Notes: generated from the letters alone by a model not told the origin. A DNA stretch of 64,000 nt from Aestuariibius sp. HNIBRBA575 (GCF_040932005.1 NZ_CP162414.1:1949501-2013500); one strand, 5' to 3'; shown: positions 7,748 through 18,277, numbered from the stretch's first letter. Translations and numbers: made by a program.

Positions 7748-9343
7748 ATGACAAATCGCCCTGATCTACCGCCTGAAATCGCCCGCCGTCGGACATTTGC
7801 GATCATTTCGCATCCCGATGCCGGGAAAACGACGCTGACAGAAAAATTCCTGCTTTATGGCGGTGCCATTCAGATGGCCGGTCAGGTGCGCGCCAAAGGC
7901 GAAGCCCGCCGCACCCGGTCAGACTTTATGCAGATGGAAAAAGACCGCGGTATTTCGGTATCTGCGTCCGCTATGTCGTTTGATTTTAACGGCAACCGGT
8001 TCAATCTGGTCGACACGCCCGGTCACTCGGATTTTTCCGAAGACACCTATCGCACATTGACGGCTGTGGATGCGGCCGTGATGGTGATTGATGGCGCCAA
8101 AGGTGTCGAAAGCCAGACCCAGAAACTGTTCGAAGTCTGCCGTCTGCGCGACCTGCCGATCCTGACTTTCTGTAATAAAATGGATCGCGAAAGCCGCGAC
8201 ACATTTGAAATCATTGACGAAATTCAGGAAAACCTCGCGATTGATGTCACTCCGGCCTCTTGGCCGATTGGGCTGGGTCGCGATTTTATCGGCTGTTACG
8301 ACCTGTTGCGGGACCGGCTGGAACTGATGGATCGGGCGGATCGGAACAAGATTTCCGAAAGCATCGAAATCAACGGATTGGACGACCCCAAACTGGCCGA
8401 ACATGTGCCCGCAGAGCTGTTGGAAACATTCCTGGAAGAGGTCGAAATGGCCAAAGAATTGTTACCAACGCTCGACCCGCAGGCCGTCCTAGAAGGGCAT
8501 ATGACCCCGATCTGGTTTGGCTCTGCGATCAATTCGTTTGGGGTGCAGGAATTGATGAACGGGATCAGCAAATACGGCCCCGAACCGCAAATCCAAAACG
8601 CAGAACCCCGCAAAATTGCCCCCGAAGAACCCAAAGTCGCAGGCTTTGTGTTTAAGGTGCAGGCCAATATGGATCCCAAACACCGCGACCGGGTTGCCTT
8701 TGTGCGCATGGCGTCGGGCCATTTCAAACGCGGCATGAAACTAACCCATGTGCGGACCAAAAAACCGATGGCAATATCCAATCCGGTTCTGTTTCTGGCA
8801 TCCGACCGTGAATTGGCCGAAGAAGCATGGGCCGGTGACATCATCGGCATTCCCAACCACGGGCAATTGCGCATCGGCGACACCCTAACCGAAGGCGAAG
8901 CCCTGCGGGTGTCGGGCATTCCGTCCTTTGCGCCCGAATTGTTGCAAGGCGTGCGCGCAGGCGATCCGATGAAGGCCAAACATCTGGAAAAGGCCCTGCA
9001 TCAATTTGCCGAAGAAGGGGCCGCCAAAGTGTTCAAACCGTCCATCGGATCAGGCTTTATTGTCGGTGTGGTTGGCGCGTTGCAATTCGAAGTTCTGGCA
9101 TCACGGATTGAGCTGGAATACGGCCTGCCCGTGCGGTTCGATCAATCTCAGTTCACATCCGCCCGCTGGGTCAGTGGTGACAAAACGGCCGTGGACAAAT
9201 TCTGTGACACCAACAAACAGCACATCGCCTATGATCATGACGGCGACATTGTGTATCTGACACGGTTGCAATGGGACATTGACCGTGTGGCGCGCGATTA
9301 CCCGGATGTTAATCTGACCGCGACCAAAGAAATGATGGTCTAG
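7748..9343 (+). CDS. prfC: Peptide chain release factor 3
   Basis: 531 residues, matching RF3 length. It is a translational GTPase that removes RF1/RF2 from the ribosome after termination. G1 is HPDAGKTT (residues 22-29), the switch region GISVSASAMSF is RF3-specific, G3 is DTPGH and G4 is NKMD. Domains II and III follow with the C-terminal RDYPDVNL motif. The frame extends nine codons upstream to a TTG, but the family N-terminus begins near the ATG at 7748. Monocistronic or co-transcribed with the Hint gene. Confidence 0.97.
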   Translation: MTNRPDLPPEIARRRTFAIISHPDAGKTTLTEKFLLYGGAIQMAGQVRAKGEARRTRSDFMQMEKDRGISVSASAMSFDFNGNRFNLVDTPGHSDFSEDTYRTLTAVDAAVMVIDGAKGVESQTQKLFEVCRLRDLPILTFCNKMDRESRDTFEIIDEIQENLAIDVTPASWPIGLGRDFIGCYDLLRDRLELMDRADRNKISESIEINGLDDPKLAEHVPAELLETFLEEVEMAKELLPTLDPQAVLEGHMTPIWFGSAINSFGVQELMNGISKYGPEPQIQNAEPRKIAPEEPKVAGFVFKVQANMDPKHRDRVAFVRMASGHFKRGMKLTHVRTKKPMAISNPVLFLASDRELAEEAWAGDIIGIPNHGQLRIGDTLTEGEALRVSGIPSFAPELLQGVRAGDPMKAKHLEKALHQFAEEGAAKVFKPSIGSGFIVGVVGALQFEVLASRIELEYGLPVRFDQSQFTSARWVSGDKTAVDKFCDTNKQHIAYDHDGDIVYLTRLQWDIDRVARDYPDVNLTATKEMMV

Positions 9344-9363
9344 GCGCGTTAACCTTTAAAATT

Positions 9364-9395
9364 GTTAAGCAGCCGCAACATATTGGCTGTTTAAC
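9364..9395. other. Inverted repeat downstream of prfC
   Basis: Arms at 9364-9374 and 9385-9395 (gttaagcagcc / ggctgtttaac) pair over 11 bases with one G-T, around a 10-base loop. It begins 20 bases after the prfC stop. There is no T-run after it, so a canonical terminator is not supported. It may stabilise the prfC 3' end or belong to the helicase leader. Confidence 0.45.
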
Positions 9396-9503
9396 GACCT
9401 ATACCGCTAGGAACGACGACGTTTCCTTGACCTTTTAGTCCTTTGCGCGTAAGGGCTTGGTACCATTGACGCCCGACAATACGGTCGGTGCGGGTCGCCC
9501 AAG

Positions 9504-9526
9504 ATTGCGGCCATCAGAGCCGCAAT
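9504..9526 (+). promoter_or_regulatory. Hairpin just before the helicase ribosome site
   Basis: Perfect 8-base stem attgcggc (9504-9511) / gccgcaat (9519-9526) with a 7-base loop. It ends four bases before the aaagg ribosome site (9531-9535) of the DEAD-box helicase. Such placement could modulate ribosome access, plausible for a cold-induced helicase, but no temperature response is shown by sequence alone. Confidence 0.4.
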
Positions 9527-9541
9527 AGCGAAAGGCACAGT

Positions 9542-11314
9542 TTGACCAAATTTACTGATCTTAATCTCGGACCCAAAGTACTTAAGGCGGTCGAGGAAGC
9601 GGGCTATGAAAGCCCAACCCCAATTCAAGCCGGAGCGATTCCATCTGCCCTAGAGGGACGTGATGTTTTGGGCATTGCCCAAACCGGCACCGGCAAAACA
9701 GCATCCTTTACATTGCCAATGATTTCGATGCTGGGCCGTGGACGCGCGCGCGCACGTATGCCGCGCAGTTTGGTACTGGCACCGACACGTGAATTGGCCG
9801 CTCAGGTCGCTGAAAACTTTGATGTTTATGCGAAATACACCAAACTGACCAAAGCGTTGCTGATTGGCGGTGTTTCGTTCAAAGAACAGGACGCCCTGAT
9901 CGATCGCGGTGTTGACGTGTTGATCGCAACGCCGGGTCGTTTGCTTGATCATTTTGAACGCGGCAAACTGCTATTGACTGGCGTGCAAATCATGGTTGTC
10001 GACGAAGCTGACCGGATGCTGGATATGGGGTTTATCCCTGATATTGAACGCATTTTTGGCCTGACACCGTTTACTCGCCAAACGTTGTTCTTTTCCGCGA
10101 CAATGGCGCCTGAAATCGAACGGATCACCAATACGTTCCTGTCAAACCCTGCCAAAGTCGAAGTGGCACGCGCTGCGACCACCTCTGAAAATATTGCGCA
10201 GGGCGTGGTGATGTTCAAAGCGTCGCGCCGTGATCGCGAAGGATCCGAAAAACGGTCCATCCTGCGGGCGCTGATCGAAAAAGAAGCCGAGAATTGCAAA
10301 AACGCGATCATTTTCTGTAACCGCAAGGTTGACGTAGATATCGTTGCCAAATCGATGAAAAAATACGGTCTGGACGCGGCACCTATTCACGGTGATCTGG
10401 ATCAGGCGCATCGAATGCGCACATTGGATGGCTTTCGCGACGGATCCTTACGGTTCCTTGTGGCATCCGATGTCGCCGCGCGTGGGCTGGATATTCCGGA
10501 TGTGACACATGTGTTTAACTACGATGTGCCCGGCCATGCCGAGGATTACGTGCACCGGATTGGCCGCACAGGTCGCGCGGGCAAAAAAGGCACCGCGATG
10601 ATGATCTGCTCTCCGCGTGATGAAAAGAATTTTGCCGCAATCGAAACGCTGGTCAAAATGGAAATCCCGCGCATCGACAATCCAAAGCCTGCCAAGGCAC
10701 CGCGCGCGGTTGAACCGACGTCAAAACCAGCCCCAAAAACTGCGGCTGAAAACGGCAAGCGGGACAAAGTGCAGGAACCGCGTCGCGACGATGCCAAACG
10801 CGACGAAATGCGCCGCGATGATGCTCAAGCGCGTGATAACAATCGCAAATCCCGTTCACGTGGGGGCCGCAAAGGTCATCGTCACGAACCCATTGTGGGC
10901 ATGGGGGATGACGCGCCTGGCTTTATCTTGATGGGGTTTGATGAACGCCGCGCGCTGAGCCGCCCTGCTGTCGAACAATCTGGTGATGCGCCCGAAGAGA
11001 AAGCGCCGCGCAAACGTCGCAGCTCGACCCGTCGTAAATCTAAGGATGTCGTGGCTGGTGAAGAGCAAGTCACTGACACTGTAGAGACCACAGAAGACGT
11101 GACCGCCGACGCGACGGTGCAGGTTGATGCCGAAACACCATCAAATGAAGCCCCCGTTCAGGCCGACATTGAGACTGCAGAAGTCAAAGTAGAAGCGAGC
11201 GAAAACGGTTCAACGGATGCAGCGCCCGAACAGGTCGCAGAGCAGCAGGATGAACCTTTGGCCGAACAAGAGACAGCGCAATCGGATCAAAAAGAAGATC
11301 CAAGCGCTGCCTAA
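9542..11314 (+). CDS. DEAD-box ATP-dependent RNA helicase
   Basis: 590 residues from a TTG start; aaagg lies seven bases upstream and the sequence after it (TKFTDLNL) has the family N-terminus, so I prefer TTG 9542 to the GTG at 9488. Core motifs: Q motif with TPIQAGAIP, I AQTGTGKT, II VVDEADRML, III SAT, V ARGLDIP, VI HRIGRTGRAG. After residue about 385 comes a long low-complexity tail, first basic (RSRGGRKGHRHE), then strongly acidic, typical of RhlE-like helicases. Likely acts in ribosome assembly or mRNA decay. Preceded by a nearly 200-base leader and followed by a strong terminator. Confidence 0.95.
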   Translation: MTKFTDLNLGPKVLKAVEEAGYESPTPIQAGAIPSALEGRDVLGIAQTGTGKTASFTLPMISMLGRGRARARMPRSLVLAPTRELAAQVAENFDVYAKYTKLTKALLIGGVSFKEQDALIDRGVDVLIATPGRLLDHFERGKLLLTGVQIMVVDEADRMLDMGFIPDIERIFGLTPFTRQTLFFSATMAPEIERITNTFLSNPAKVEVARAATTSENIAQGVVMFKASRRDREGSEKRSILRALIEKEAENCKNAIIFCNRKVDVDIVAKSMKKYGLDAAPIHGDLDQAHRMRTLDGFRDGSLRFLVASDVAARGLDIPDVTHVFNYDVPGHAEDYVHRIGRTGRAGKKGTAMMICSPRDEKNFAAIETLVKMEIPRIDNPKPAKAPRAVEPTSKPAPKTAAENGKRDKVQEPRRDDAKRDEMRRDDAQARDNNRKSRSRGGRKGHRHEPIVGMGDDAPGFILMGFDERRALSRPAVEQSGDAPEEKAPRKRRSSTRRKSKDVVAGEEQVTDTVETTEDVTADATVQVDAETPSNEAPVQADIETAEVKVEASENGSTDAAPEQVAEQQDEPLAEQETAQSDQKEDPSAA

Positions 11315-11331
11315 TGCGATCTAAATGATTG

Positions 11332-11360
11332 AAAAGCCCGGTTTTTGACCGGGCTTTTTT
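11332..11360 (+). terminator. Rho-independent terminator, probably bidirectional
   Basis: Stem gcccgg (11336-11341) / ccgggc (11349-11354), extended by flanking A/T pairs, 7-base loop, then tttttt. It ends the helicase transcript. The A-run on the 5' side makes it usable from the opposite strand for the convergent secreted-protein gene, which stops at 11369. Confidence 0.9.
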
Positions 11361-11368
11361 ATTTTGAC

Positions 11369-11974
11369 CTACTTCTTTTTGCGGCGCATGACGCCAAACC
11401 CGGCCAGTCCAGCCAGCATCAACGGCAAAGATGCCGGAACCGGAACCGCGGGCAATGACAGCTCAGCGCTCAGCTCAACCGCCCAATTGCCCGTGCGATT
11501 ATCAGCGTCCACGTCACAAAACCCCCCCTGGCTACATCCGTGCACGGTCGTAAAGGACAATCCACCCAGCCCGTCTTGTTCGTAACCATTGGCCAGATAA
11601 CTGCCGATAACGTCGTTGCTAAACTGAGAAATCACCAGGCTATATGTCCCTGCCCCCAGAAACATTGAAATCATGGAATCAAAGCCAATTCCGCCATCGT
11701 CGTCGCGCACCAATATCCGCCCGTCGCTGTCAAACAATGTGAAAATCGTGTCAAAACCACCGCCGGTGATCGTGTCCCCCATCAGGGATGTCCCACCTGA
11801 ATAGCCATAAGACGTTGCCGTAAAAAGCGCATCTGACGTCAATTCAAAACCAATGGTTTCCAAATCGTTGTCAAAGACAAACGTCCCTTCAAAGAGTTCG
11901 CTGCCGGACAAAGTAGACGCAGAGGCGGACGCTGCAGCGGCGCAGAATGCCGCTGCTGTGAAAAAAGTTTTCAT
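11369..11974 (-). CDS. Secreted protein with VPLPA/PEP-CTERM-type sorting tail
   Basis: 201 residues. A signal peptide (MKTFFTAAAFCAAAASASAS) leads into a beta-rich ectodomain with a pre-peptidase-like pattern (FDSDGRILVRDDDGG, LGAGTYSLVISQ). The C-terminus is a three-part sorting signal: a VPVPASLPL motif, a hydrophobic helix and RRKKK. Such tails are recognised by an exosortase-like transpeptidase and the protein is cell-surface or exopolysaccharide-associated. Start at the third in-frame ATG, which begins the signal peptide. No exosortase gene is in the window. Ectodomain function unknown. Confidence 0.8.
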   Translation of the reverse strand: MKTFFTAAAFCAAAASASASTLSGSELFEGTFVFDNDLETIGFELTSDALFTATSYGYSGGTSLMGDTITGGGFDTIFTLFDSDGRILVRDDDGGIGFDSMISMFLGAGTYSLVISQFSNDVIGSYLANGYEQDGLGGLSFTTVHGCSQGGFCDVDADNRTGNWAVELSAELSLPAVPVPASLPLMLAGLAGFGVMRRKKK

Positions 11975-12064
11975 GAATAATCCCATCTTAACTAGCACGC
12001 CAAAATCAGCGTTGGTTAGATGTTTACGATTTGAAAACCATTTCGTCCACTTTTCAGGAAAATA

Positions 12065-13732
12065 TCACGCCAGCCGACTTATGATCACCGTCACTTCTGG
12101 TTTTTTACCGATTTCCGATTGGGCGGTGCGCCGGGTTATGGTGCGCAGCTCTTTTTCCAATGTGGCATCATCGATCAGGGTTTTGTCGCTGGCACGCATC
12201 AGAAATTGGCCCAGATCGTTTTCCAGAAAATCCTGCAGTGGCGCATTCGATGTGCCCACTTCAGGCAAGCCCATGATTTCGCACCAAGGTTCGCCCAAGG
12301 GTGATCCGTCTTCGTCGATGATCAAGGTGACCAAAACATGCCCGTTTAACGCCATGCGGATACGATCCCGCACAATGCCATCCATCGCACCGATTTTGAC
12401 CGATCCATCCAAGTATGTCCGCCCGGTTTCGATATATTCCGCCACGCGTGGTTCGTTTCCGGTCAGATCGATCATCATGCCATTTACGGCAACAACGCCT
12501 TGTAAGCCTTTGGAATCGGCAATTTTTGCGTGTTCACGCAGATGCCGATGTTCGCCATGCATAGGCACCAAAATCTGTGGATTTACAATGCGATGCATTT
12601 CTTCCAGATCGGGGCGGTTGGCATGGCCGGACACGTGATAACGCCCGCCATGATCGTCGATCACGTCAACGCCCTTTTCGGACAATTGGTTCATGATCCG
12701 GATCACGCCACGTTCATTGCCGGGGATGGTTTTTGAGCTAAACAGGAACGTATCGCCCTCTTTCAGCGTCAGGCCCATATATTTGCCATTGGCCAATTGG
12801 GCGCTGGCGGCGCGGCGTTCGCCTTGTGACCCGGTGACCAGCAGGAACAGGTTTTCGCGGGGGATGGATTTGGCATCCTCAGGTGACACCACTTTGGGGA
12901 AATCGGTCAGAATTCCGGTTTCCAACGCCGCTTCGATCATCCGGCGCATGGCCCGCCCTAGCAGACAGACGGAACGCCCCGCACGGGATGCGGATTCGGC
13001 CAATGTTTTCAAACGCGCAATGTTAGATGCAAAGGTGGTCGCCACCACCATGCCCTTCATTTCGCCCATCAACGCCTCGATTTCATAGGCGATGGACGCC
13101 TCTGACCGGCCTTCGGCGATGGAAAACACATTCGTGCTGTCACAAACCAACGCTTTGACGCCTGATTTTGATACCTCAGCCCATAAGTCACGATCAAACG
13201 GGTCGCCCACCACCGGGGTTTCGTCGATTTTGAAATCGCCGGTATGCACAATCCGCCCTGCAGGGCTGTCGATCACCAATCCCGCGCTTTCGGGGATCGA
13301 ATGGGACACAGGCAAGAACCCCATTTTGAACGGGCCAAGGTCCAGCATTTCTGGATAGGGCGACACGGTTTGAACCACATCCTTGGGGATGCCATGTTCG
13401 TCCAATTTGCGCCGCGCGATGTTGGCGGTGAATGTCCGGGCCAAAATCGGTGCGCCCAGCTTGTTATATAGATGACCAACCGCACCAACGTGATCTTCGT
13501 GCGCATGGGTGATGACCACGGCTTCGATCCGATCACGACGTTCCACCAGCCATGAAATATCCGGAAGGATCAAATCGACACCGGGCGTGGTATCCATATC
13601 AGGGAACGTAACCCCCAGATCGACCACGATCAGACGTTCCTGATCTGGTTTGCCATAGCCGTAGACATAGCAGTTCATGCCGATTTCACCGGCGCCGCCC
13701 AAAGGCAGATATATCAGTCGTTCACCGCTCAT
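12065..13732 (-). CDS. rnj: Ribonuclease J
   Basis: 555-residue beta-CASP metallo-beta-lactamase nuclease, full family length. The metal site THAHEDHVGA places His76, His78, Asp80 and His81; further ligands lie in HTGDFKID and CDSTN, and the beta-CASP part has GSQGE and SGHAN. RNase J has endo- and 5'-3' exonuclease activity in rRNA maturation and mRNA decay. It starts with a 4-base overlap on the coaX stop, so it is coupled to coaX and, through birA, to nuoN. Confidence 0.96.
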   Translation of the reverse strand: MSGERLIYLPLGGAGEIGMNCYVYGYGKPDQERLIVVDLGVTFPDMDTTPGVDLILPDISWLVERRDRIEAVVITHAHEDHVGAVGHLYNKLGAPILARTFTANIARRKLDEHGIPKDVVQTVSPYPEMLDLGPFKMGFLPVSHSIPESAGLVIDSPAGRIVHTGDFKIDETPVVGDPFDRDLWAEVSKSGVKALVCDSTNVFSIAEGRSEASIAYEIEALMGEMKGMVVATTFASNIARLKTLAESASRAGRSVCLLGRAMRRMIEAALETGILTDFPKVVSPEDAKSIPRENLFLLVTGSQGERRAASAQLANGKYMGLTLKEGDTFLFSSKTIPGNERGVIRIMNQLSEKGVDVIDDHGGRYHVSGHANRPDLEEMHRIVNPQILVPMHGEHRHLREHAKIADSKGLQGVVAVNGMMIDLTGNEPRVAEYIETGRTYLDGSVKIGAMDGIVRDRIRMALNGHVLVTLIIDEDGSPLGEPWCEIMGLPEVGTSNAPLQDFLENDLGQFLMRASDKTLIDDATLEKELRTITRRTAQSEIGKKPEVTVIISRLA

Positions 13733-14502
13733 GTCCGGTCCTTATTATATTGATGGATCACGGTCAGACCGTGCATCGTCAGATCGTCCTCGATGGTGTC
13801 AAACAAGGTTTCGCCCTGCGCAAATAAAGGCGCCAGCCCCCCCGTCCCAACAACCTTCATTGGACGTCCGTATTCGGTTTTAACCCGCGTGATCAGGCCT
13901 TGGATCAGACCGACATAGCCCCAAAACACCCCGGATTGAATACAATTCACGGTGTTGGTGCCAATCACCTTGGCGGGTTGTCGGATATCCACATGCGGCA
14001 GCGCGGCGGCGCCTTGGTGCAATGCCTCAAGGCTGAGATTCACACCGGGGGCAATCACGCCGCCCACATAGGCGCCGTCATGGGCCACAACATCAAAATT
14101 GGTCGCCGTGCCAAAATCCACAACCACAACATCGCCGCCATGCCGATCAAAGGCACCGGCCGCATTGGCCAGCCGATCCGGGCCAACCCCGGTCCCGGCA
14201 TCCACGCGCGGGGCATGAGGCAGCAGGCATTCTTCGTTGCCAACCACCAAAGGGCGGCAGCCGAAAAAACGATCTGCAAACACGCGCAGGTTAAACACCA
14301 CACGTGGCACGGTCGCAGAAATCACCACATCGGTGATGTCCACATCCAGATCGTAATGTTTCACCAGTGTCGAATACCACGTGAAATAAGCGTCCGCCGT
14401 GCGGGAATGGTGGGTCGATGTGCGTAACGTGCACAAGAAACGCGACCCGTCCCAAATGGAAAACACGGTGTTGGTATTGCCGCAATCGATAGCAAGAAGC
14501 AT
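13729..14502 (-). CDS. coaX: Type III pantothenate kinase
   Basis: 257 residues. ASKHA-fold kinase phosphorylating pantothenate in the first step of CoA synthesis. The N-terminal phosphate motif is DCGNTNTVF (residues 6-14); GPDRLANAAGAF and VDFGTATNFD are the other conserved blocks, with GGVIAPG after them. It starts 12 bases after birA and overlaps rnj by 4 bases. Confidence 0.96.
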   Translation of the reverse strand: MLLAIDCGNTNTVFSIWDGSRFLCTLRTSTHHSRTADAYFTWYSTLVKHYDLDVDITDVVISATVPRVVFNLRVFADRFFGCRPLVVGNEECLLPHAPRVDAGTGVGPDRLANAAGAFDRHGGDVVVVDFGTATNFDVVAHDGAYVGGVIAPGVNLSLEALHQGAAALPHVDIRQPAKVIGTNTVNCIQSGVFWGYVGLIQGLITRVKTEYGRPMKVVGTGGLAPLFAQGETLFDTIEDDLTMHGLTVIHQYNKDRT

Positions 14503-14514
14503 CTGGATCGCCTC

Positions 14515-15273
14515 CTAGAAAAAGATATCCGCCGCAGGGATCACACGTGTGCCCCGGGCTGTGATCAGGATCAGATTGCCGTCATCGTCCACATCGTCAA
14601 AAATTCCGGCAATGTCCTCTTGGGTGGTGCGGGCGGTGATAACTTCGCCCTTTCGGGCTGCGTGTCGCAGCCATTCTGTACGGATGCCATCAAAGCCATG
14701 TTTCACCATACGCGCCTCTCGCGCAGCAAAGGTGGCGGCCAGATGGGTCAAAAAGGTTTCAGCATCCGGCGCGTCTGTTTCGGATGACAAGGCGACGGGC
14801 GGGAACGCTGAATCATGCACGTTTTCAGGCGTATTGGACAGGTTGACCCCCACCCCAATCGACAGCCAGTCAACTTGACCACCCTGCCCGCTGCTCTCTA
14901 ACAGGATACCTGCGATTTTGCCGCCGGCCAGTAAAACGTCGTTGGGCCATTTCACGGCCAATTTGTAATCCGGAACAAAATCCGCCAGCGCAGAATACAG
15001 CGCATTGGCCATCACAAAACTACGTTTTGCGGCCTCAGCTGGGGGCACATTGGGACGATAGATCAGCGTCGCTGCAAGATTGCCTTTGGGGTTGGCCCAG
15101 ACCCGCCCACGACGACCGCGACCGCGGGTTTGTTCATGGGCCAAAATCCAAGTCGGGCGGGTGATATCACCCACCCGACGAGAGGCCTCTGCCATTGTGC
15201 TATCAACCTGATCGAGGATCAGACGATCATATCCGTCAGGCCAGATCGCAGCTTGGCCCGGTTCAGTTGACAA
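14515..15273 (-). CDS. birA: Biotin--[acetyl-CoA-carboxylase] ligase
   Basis: 252 residues from a TTG start that overlaps the nuoN stop by 11 bases (AGG nearby upstream). It is a group I ligase without a DNA-binding domain. The adenylate loop GRGRRGRVW, the KWPNDVLL motif (lysine contacts biotin) and GVGVNL are present. It transfers biotin to carboxyl carrier proteins; the MccA subunit encoded at 37921-39846 is a plausible substrate. The open frame extends 13 codons further into nuoN, but family N-termini start near the chosen site. Confidence 0.93.
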   Translation of the reverse strand: MSTEPGQAAIWPDGYDRLILDQVDSTMAEASRRVGDITRPTWILAHEQTRGRGRRGRVWANPKGNLAATLIYRPNVPPAEAAKRSFVMANALYSALADFVPDYKLAVKWPNDVLLAGGKIAGILLESSGQGGQVDWLSIGVGVNLSNTPENVHDSAFPPVALSSETDAPDAETFLTHLAATFAAREARMVKHGFDGIRTEWLRHAARKGEVITARTTQEDIAGIFDDVDDDGNLILITARGTRVIPAADIFF

Positions 15274-16708
15274 GCGTACCTGCCGCAACCTGTGCCAGTG
15301 CTTCGATGCCAAACAGGTTCAGACCGGGCAACCAGCCGATGGCGATCACTGCGGCGGATGCCATCAGCAGCCCCCACAAGATCGGAGAGGAACCACTGTC
15401 CAGTTCGTCACCTTCTTCGCCGAAATACATGTAGAACACGATGCGCAGGTAATAAAACGCCCCGATCACAGATGCGATCACACCGGCCACGGCCAACCAT
15501 GCGATGCCGCCTTCGACAGCGGCGCGCAGCACGTAGAATTTACCAAAGAACCCCACCATGGGCGGCACACCGGCCAGGCTGAACATCAGAACCAACACGG
15601 CCAGCGCCTTAAGCGGTTCGCGTTTGGAATACATTTTCAGCGCGCCGATATCAGTGACGGGCATCCCGTCCTTTTCCAGCGACAGGATAAAGGCGAATGT
15701 GCCTACATTCATGGTCACGTAGATGGCCAGATAGATCAGCATCGCCTGCACGCCAAATTCGGTACCCGCGGCCAGACCCATTAGGGCAAACCCCATATGC
15801 GCAATGGATGAATAGGCCATCAGACGTTTGATATCTGTCTGACCGATCGCAGCAATGGCGCCGACAAACATCGACAACACAGCAAGGAAGGCCAGAATTT
15901 GCTGCCAATCGCCAACAACACCGCCAAAGGCATCATGCAGCACCCGCGCAAACAGACCCATCGCGGCCATTTTCGGCGCGGTGGCAAAGAACGCGGTCAC
16001 GGGTGTGGGCGACCCTTCGTAAACGTCAGGTGTCCACATGTGGAACGGTGCGGCCGACACTTTGAAGGCCAAACCGGCCATCATAAAGGCCAGACCAAAC
16101 AGCAGACCCAAGGATGCGCCGTGATCCATCGCTTCGATGATGCCGCTGAACAATGTTGTACCAGCGAAACCGTATGTCAGCGATGCGCCATACAGCAACA
16201 GACCAGATGACAACGCGCCCAGAACGAAGTATTTTAAACCGGCTTCTGTGGATCTGACGCTATCACGACGCAGCGACGCCACGACATACAGCGACAGGGA
16301 CTGAAGCTCGAGGCCCATATACAGCATAATCAGGTCGCTGGCAGACACCATCACCATCATACCAATCAGCCCGAGCGTGACCAAAATAGGGTATTCAAAC
16401 CGCAACATGCCCCGTTTGGACATGTAGTTTTCGCCCATGATCAACACAGCCGAAGCTGAGACAAGGATCACAACCTTGGAAAACCGGGCAAAGCCGTCAT
16501 CCGAGAAGGATCCGTCAAACGCCATCTGCGCGTCCCCGCCCCGTGTGCCGATCCACAAAGCAACCGCAAGAAACACAGCCGATGTGACCCAGACCAGAAG
16601 CGAGGCCATTTTGTCTTTGGTGGTGTAAACGGCCGCCATCAACGCAACCATCGCATAGATGGCCAGCGTGATTTCCGGCAGGACAACCTGAATATCAGAA
16701 GAGATCAT
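15263..16708 (-). CDS. nuoN: NADH-quinone oxidoreductase subunit N
   Basis: 481-residue antiporter-like membrane subunit of complex I, about 14 helices. The broken-helix proton channel lysines sit in [17 protein letters not shown] and [34 protein letters not shown] is the MrpD-like signature. Last nuo gene; starts 12 bases after nuoM. Confidence 0.97.
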   Translation of the reverse strand: MISSDIQVVLPEITLAIYAMVALMAAVYTTKDKMASLLVWVTSAVFLAVALWIGTRGGDAQMAFDGSFSDDGFARFSKVVILVSASAVLIMGENYMSKRGMLRFEYPILVTLGLIGMMVMVSASDLIMLYMGLELQSLSLYVVASLRRDSVRSTEAGLKYFVLGALSSGLLLYGASLTYGFAGTTLFSGIIEAMDHGASLGLLFGLAFMMAGLAFKVSAAPFHMWTPDVYEGSPTPVTAFFATAPKMAAMGLFARVLHDAFGGVVGDWQQILAFLAVLSMFVGAIAAIGQTDIKRLMAYSSIAHMGFALMGLAAGTEFGVQAMLIYLAIYVTMNVGTFAFILSLEKDGMPVTDIGALKMYSKREPLKALAVLVLMFSLAGVPPMVGFFGKFYVLRAAVEGGIAWLAVAGVIASVIGAFYYLRIVFYMYFGEEGDELDSGSSPILWGLLMASAAVIAIGWLPGLNLFGIEALAQVAAGTLVN

Positions 16709-16720
16709 GTGCCCGTCCTC

Positions 16721-18277
16721 TTAGTGGCTTGTGGTGGCCGTTTCGGCCATCATGGTTTCTGGGCCAAAGGCGGCCTGTGCGGCGGTGACTTGGCCAACCA
16801 AGGCTTCGACACTTGGACCGATGATGTCGGTGATCAGGCTTGGGTAAACACCCAGCAGGATCGTCATGAAAACCAGCGGCGCAAAGATCGCCTTTTCGCG
16901 GGTTGTCATGTCTTTGATGGTTTTCAGGCTTTCTTTGATCAGATCGCCCATCACCACCCGGCGATAGAGCCACAGCGCATAAGCGGCTGAGAAGATCACA
17001 CCAGATGTGGCAATCGCAGCAACCCAGGTGTTGGCCTGGAACGCGCCCATCAGCACCAGGAATTCCCCGATGAACCCGGATGTGCCCGGCAGGCCCACAT
17101 TGGCCATGGTAAAGAACATGAAGATCAGCGCATAGGCCGGCATCCGGTTCACCAGACCGCCATAAGCGTCGATTTCACGGGTGTGCATCCGGTCGTAAAT
17201 CACGCCCACACACAGGAACAACGCGCCCGAGATAAAGCCGTGTGACAGCATTTGGAAAATCGCGCCGTCAATCCCCTGTTGGTTGACCACAAAGATCCCC
17301 ATCGTCACGTATCCCATATGGGCCACGGATGAATAGGCGATCAGTTTTTTCATATCGTCCTGCACCAGCGCGACAAGTGACGTATACACAATCGCAATCG
17401 CTGATAGCCACAGAACCAACGGCCCCATCACTTCGGACCCAACCGGGAACATGGGCAGGCTGAACCGCAAGAAGCCGTAACCGCCCATTTTCAACAGGAT
17501 CGCCGCCAGTACAACGGAACCGGCTGTTGGCGCCTGAACGTGTGCGTCCGGCAACCATGTATGCACCGGCCACATAGGCATTTTCACCGCAAAGGATGCA
17601 AAGAAAGCGATAAACAGCAACGTCTGCATGCCGCCGACAATCTGAATGCCAAGCACGCTGAACGTTTCTGTACCAAAGGTGAAATTCATCAAGGTCGGGA
17701 TGTCTGTGGATTGCGCCTGATAGAACATGCCCACCATGGCGACCAGCATCAGAACCGACCCAAGGAACGTATAAAGGAAGAACTTGAACGATGCATAAAT
17801 GCGGTTCTTACCGCCCCAGATGCCGATGATCAGGAACATTGGGATCAGGCCTGCCTCAAAGAACAGATAGAACAGAACCAGATCCAGCGCCATGAACACG
17901 CCAAGCATCAGCGTTTCCAGCAGCAGGAACGCGATCATGTATTCTTTGACGCGTTTGTTCACATCCCAGCTGGCCGCAATCACCAGCGGCATCATGAACG
18001 TGGTCAGCATCACAAACAGGATCGAAATCCCATCGACACCCATTTTGTACTGCATGCCCAGCAGCCAGTCGCGTTCTTCTACCATCTGGAAACCAGTGTC
18101 AGACGCATCAAACTGGAACAGGATAAACAGCGAAATCACAAACGTCGCCGCCGTGGTGGCCAAGGCCACCCATTTGGCGTTGCGCTGTGCAGCTTCGTCT
18201 TCGCCGCGCAGGAACAAGGCTAGGATCACGGCCCCCAAAAGTGGGAAAAACGTGGTGAGCGAAAGTAGATTGCCCAT
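16721..18277 (-). CDS. nuoM: NADH-quinone oxidoreductase subunit M
   Basis: 518-residue antiporter-like subunit. The start is the ATG at 18277, which overlaps the nuoL TAA (TAATG) and has GGAGGGG upstream; the longer frame to 18307 lies inside nuoL. Conserved features are [19 protein letters not shown] (key Glu), [15 protein letters not shown] and [14 protein letters not shown]. Confidence 0.97.
   Translation of the reverse strand: MGNLLSLTTFFPLLGAVILALFLRGEDEAAQRNAKWVALATTAATFVISLFILFQFDASDTGFQMVEERDWLLGMQYKMGVDGISILFVMLTTFMMPLVIAASWDVNKRVKEYMIAFLLLETLMLGVFMALDLVLFYLFFEAGLIPMFLIIGIWGGKNRIYASFKFFLYTFLGSVLMLVAMVGMFYQAQSTDIPTLMNFTFGTETFSVLGIQIVGGMQTLLFIAFFASFAVKMPMWPVHTWLPDAHVQAPTAGSVVLAAILLKMGGYGFLRFSLPMFPVGSEVMGPLVLWLSAIAIVYTSLVALVQDDMKKLIAYSSVAHMGYVTMGIFVVNQQGIDGAIFQMLSHGFISGALFLCVGVIYDRMHTREIDAYGGLVNRMPAYALIFMFFTMANVGLPGTSGFIGEFLVLMGAFQANTWVAAIATSGVIFSAAYALWLYRRVVMGDLIKESLKTIKDMTTREKAIFAPLVFMTILLGVYPSLITDIIGPSVEALVGQVTAAQAAFGPETMMAETATTSH

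Noticed and set aside
6907-7806. 299-codon open frame on the minus strand
   Set aside because: Antisense to the Hint gene and the start of prfC; no domain, no ribosome site, composition is the mirror of the coding strand.
17540-18223. 227-codon plus-strand frame
   Set aside because: Lies wholly antisense to nuoM; His/Gln-rich product typical of a mirror of a membrane protein gene.
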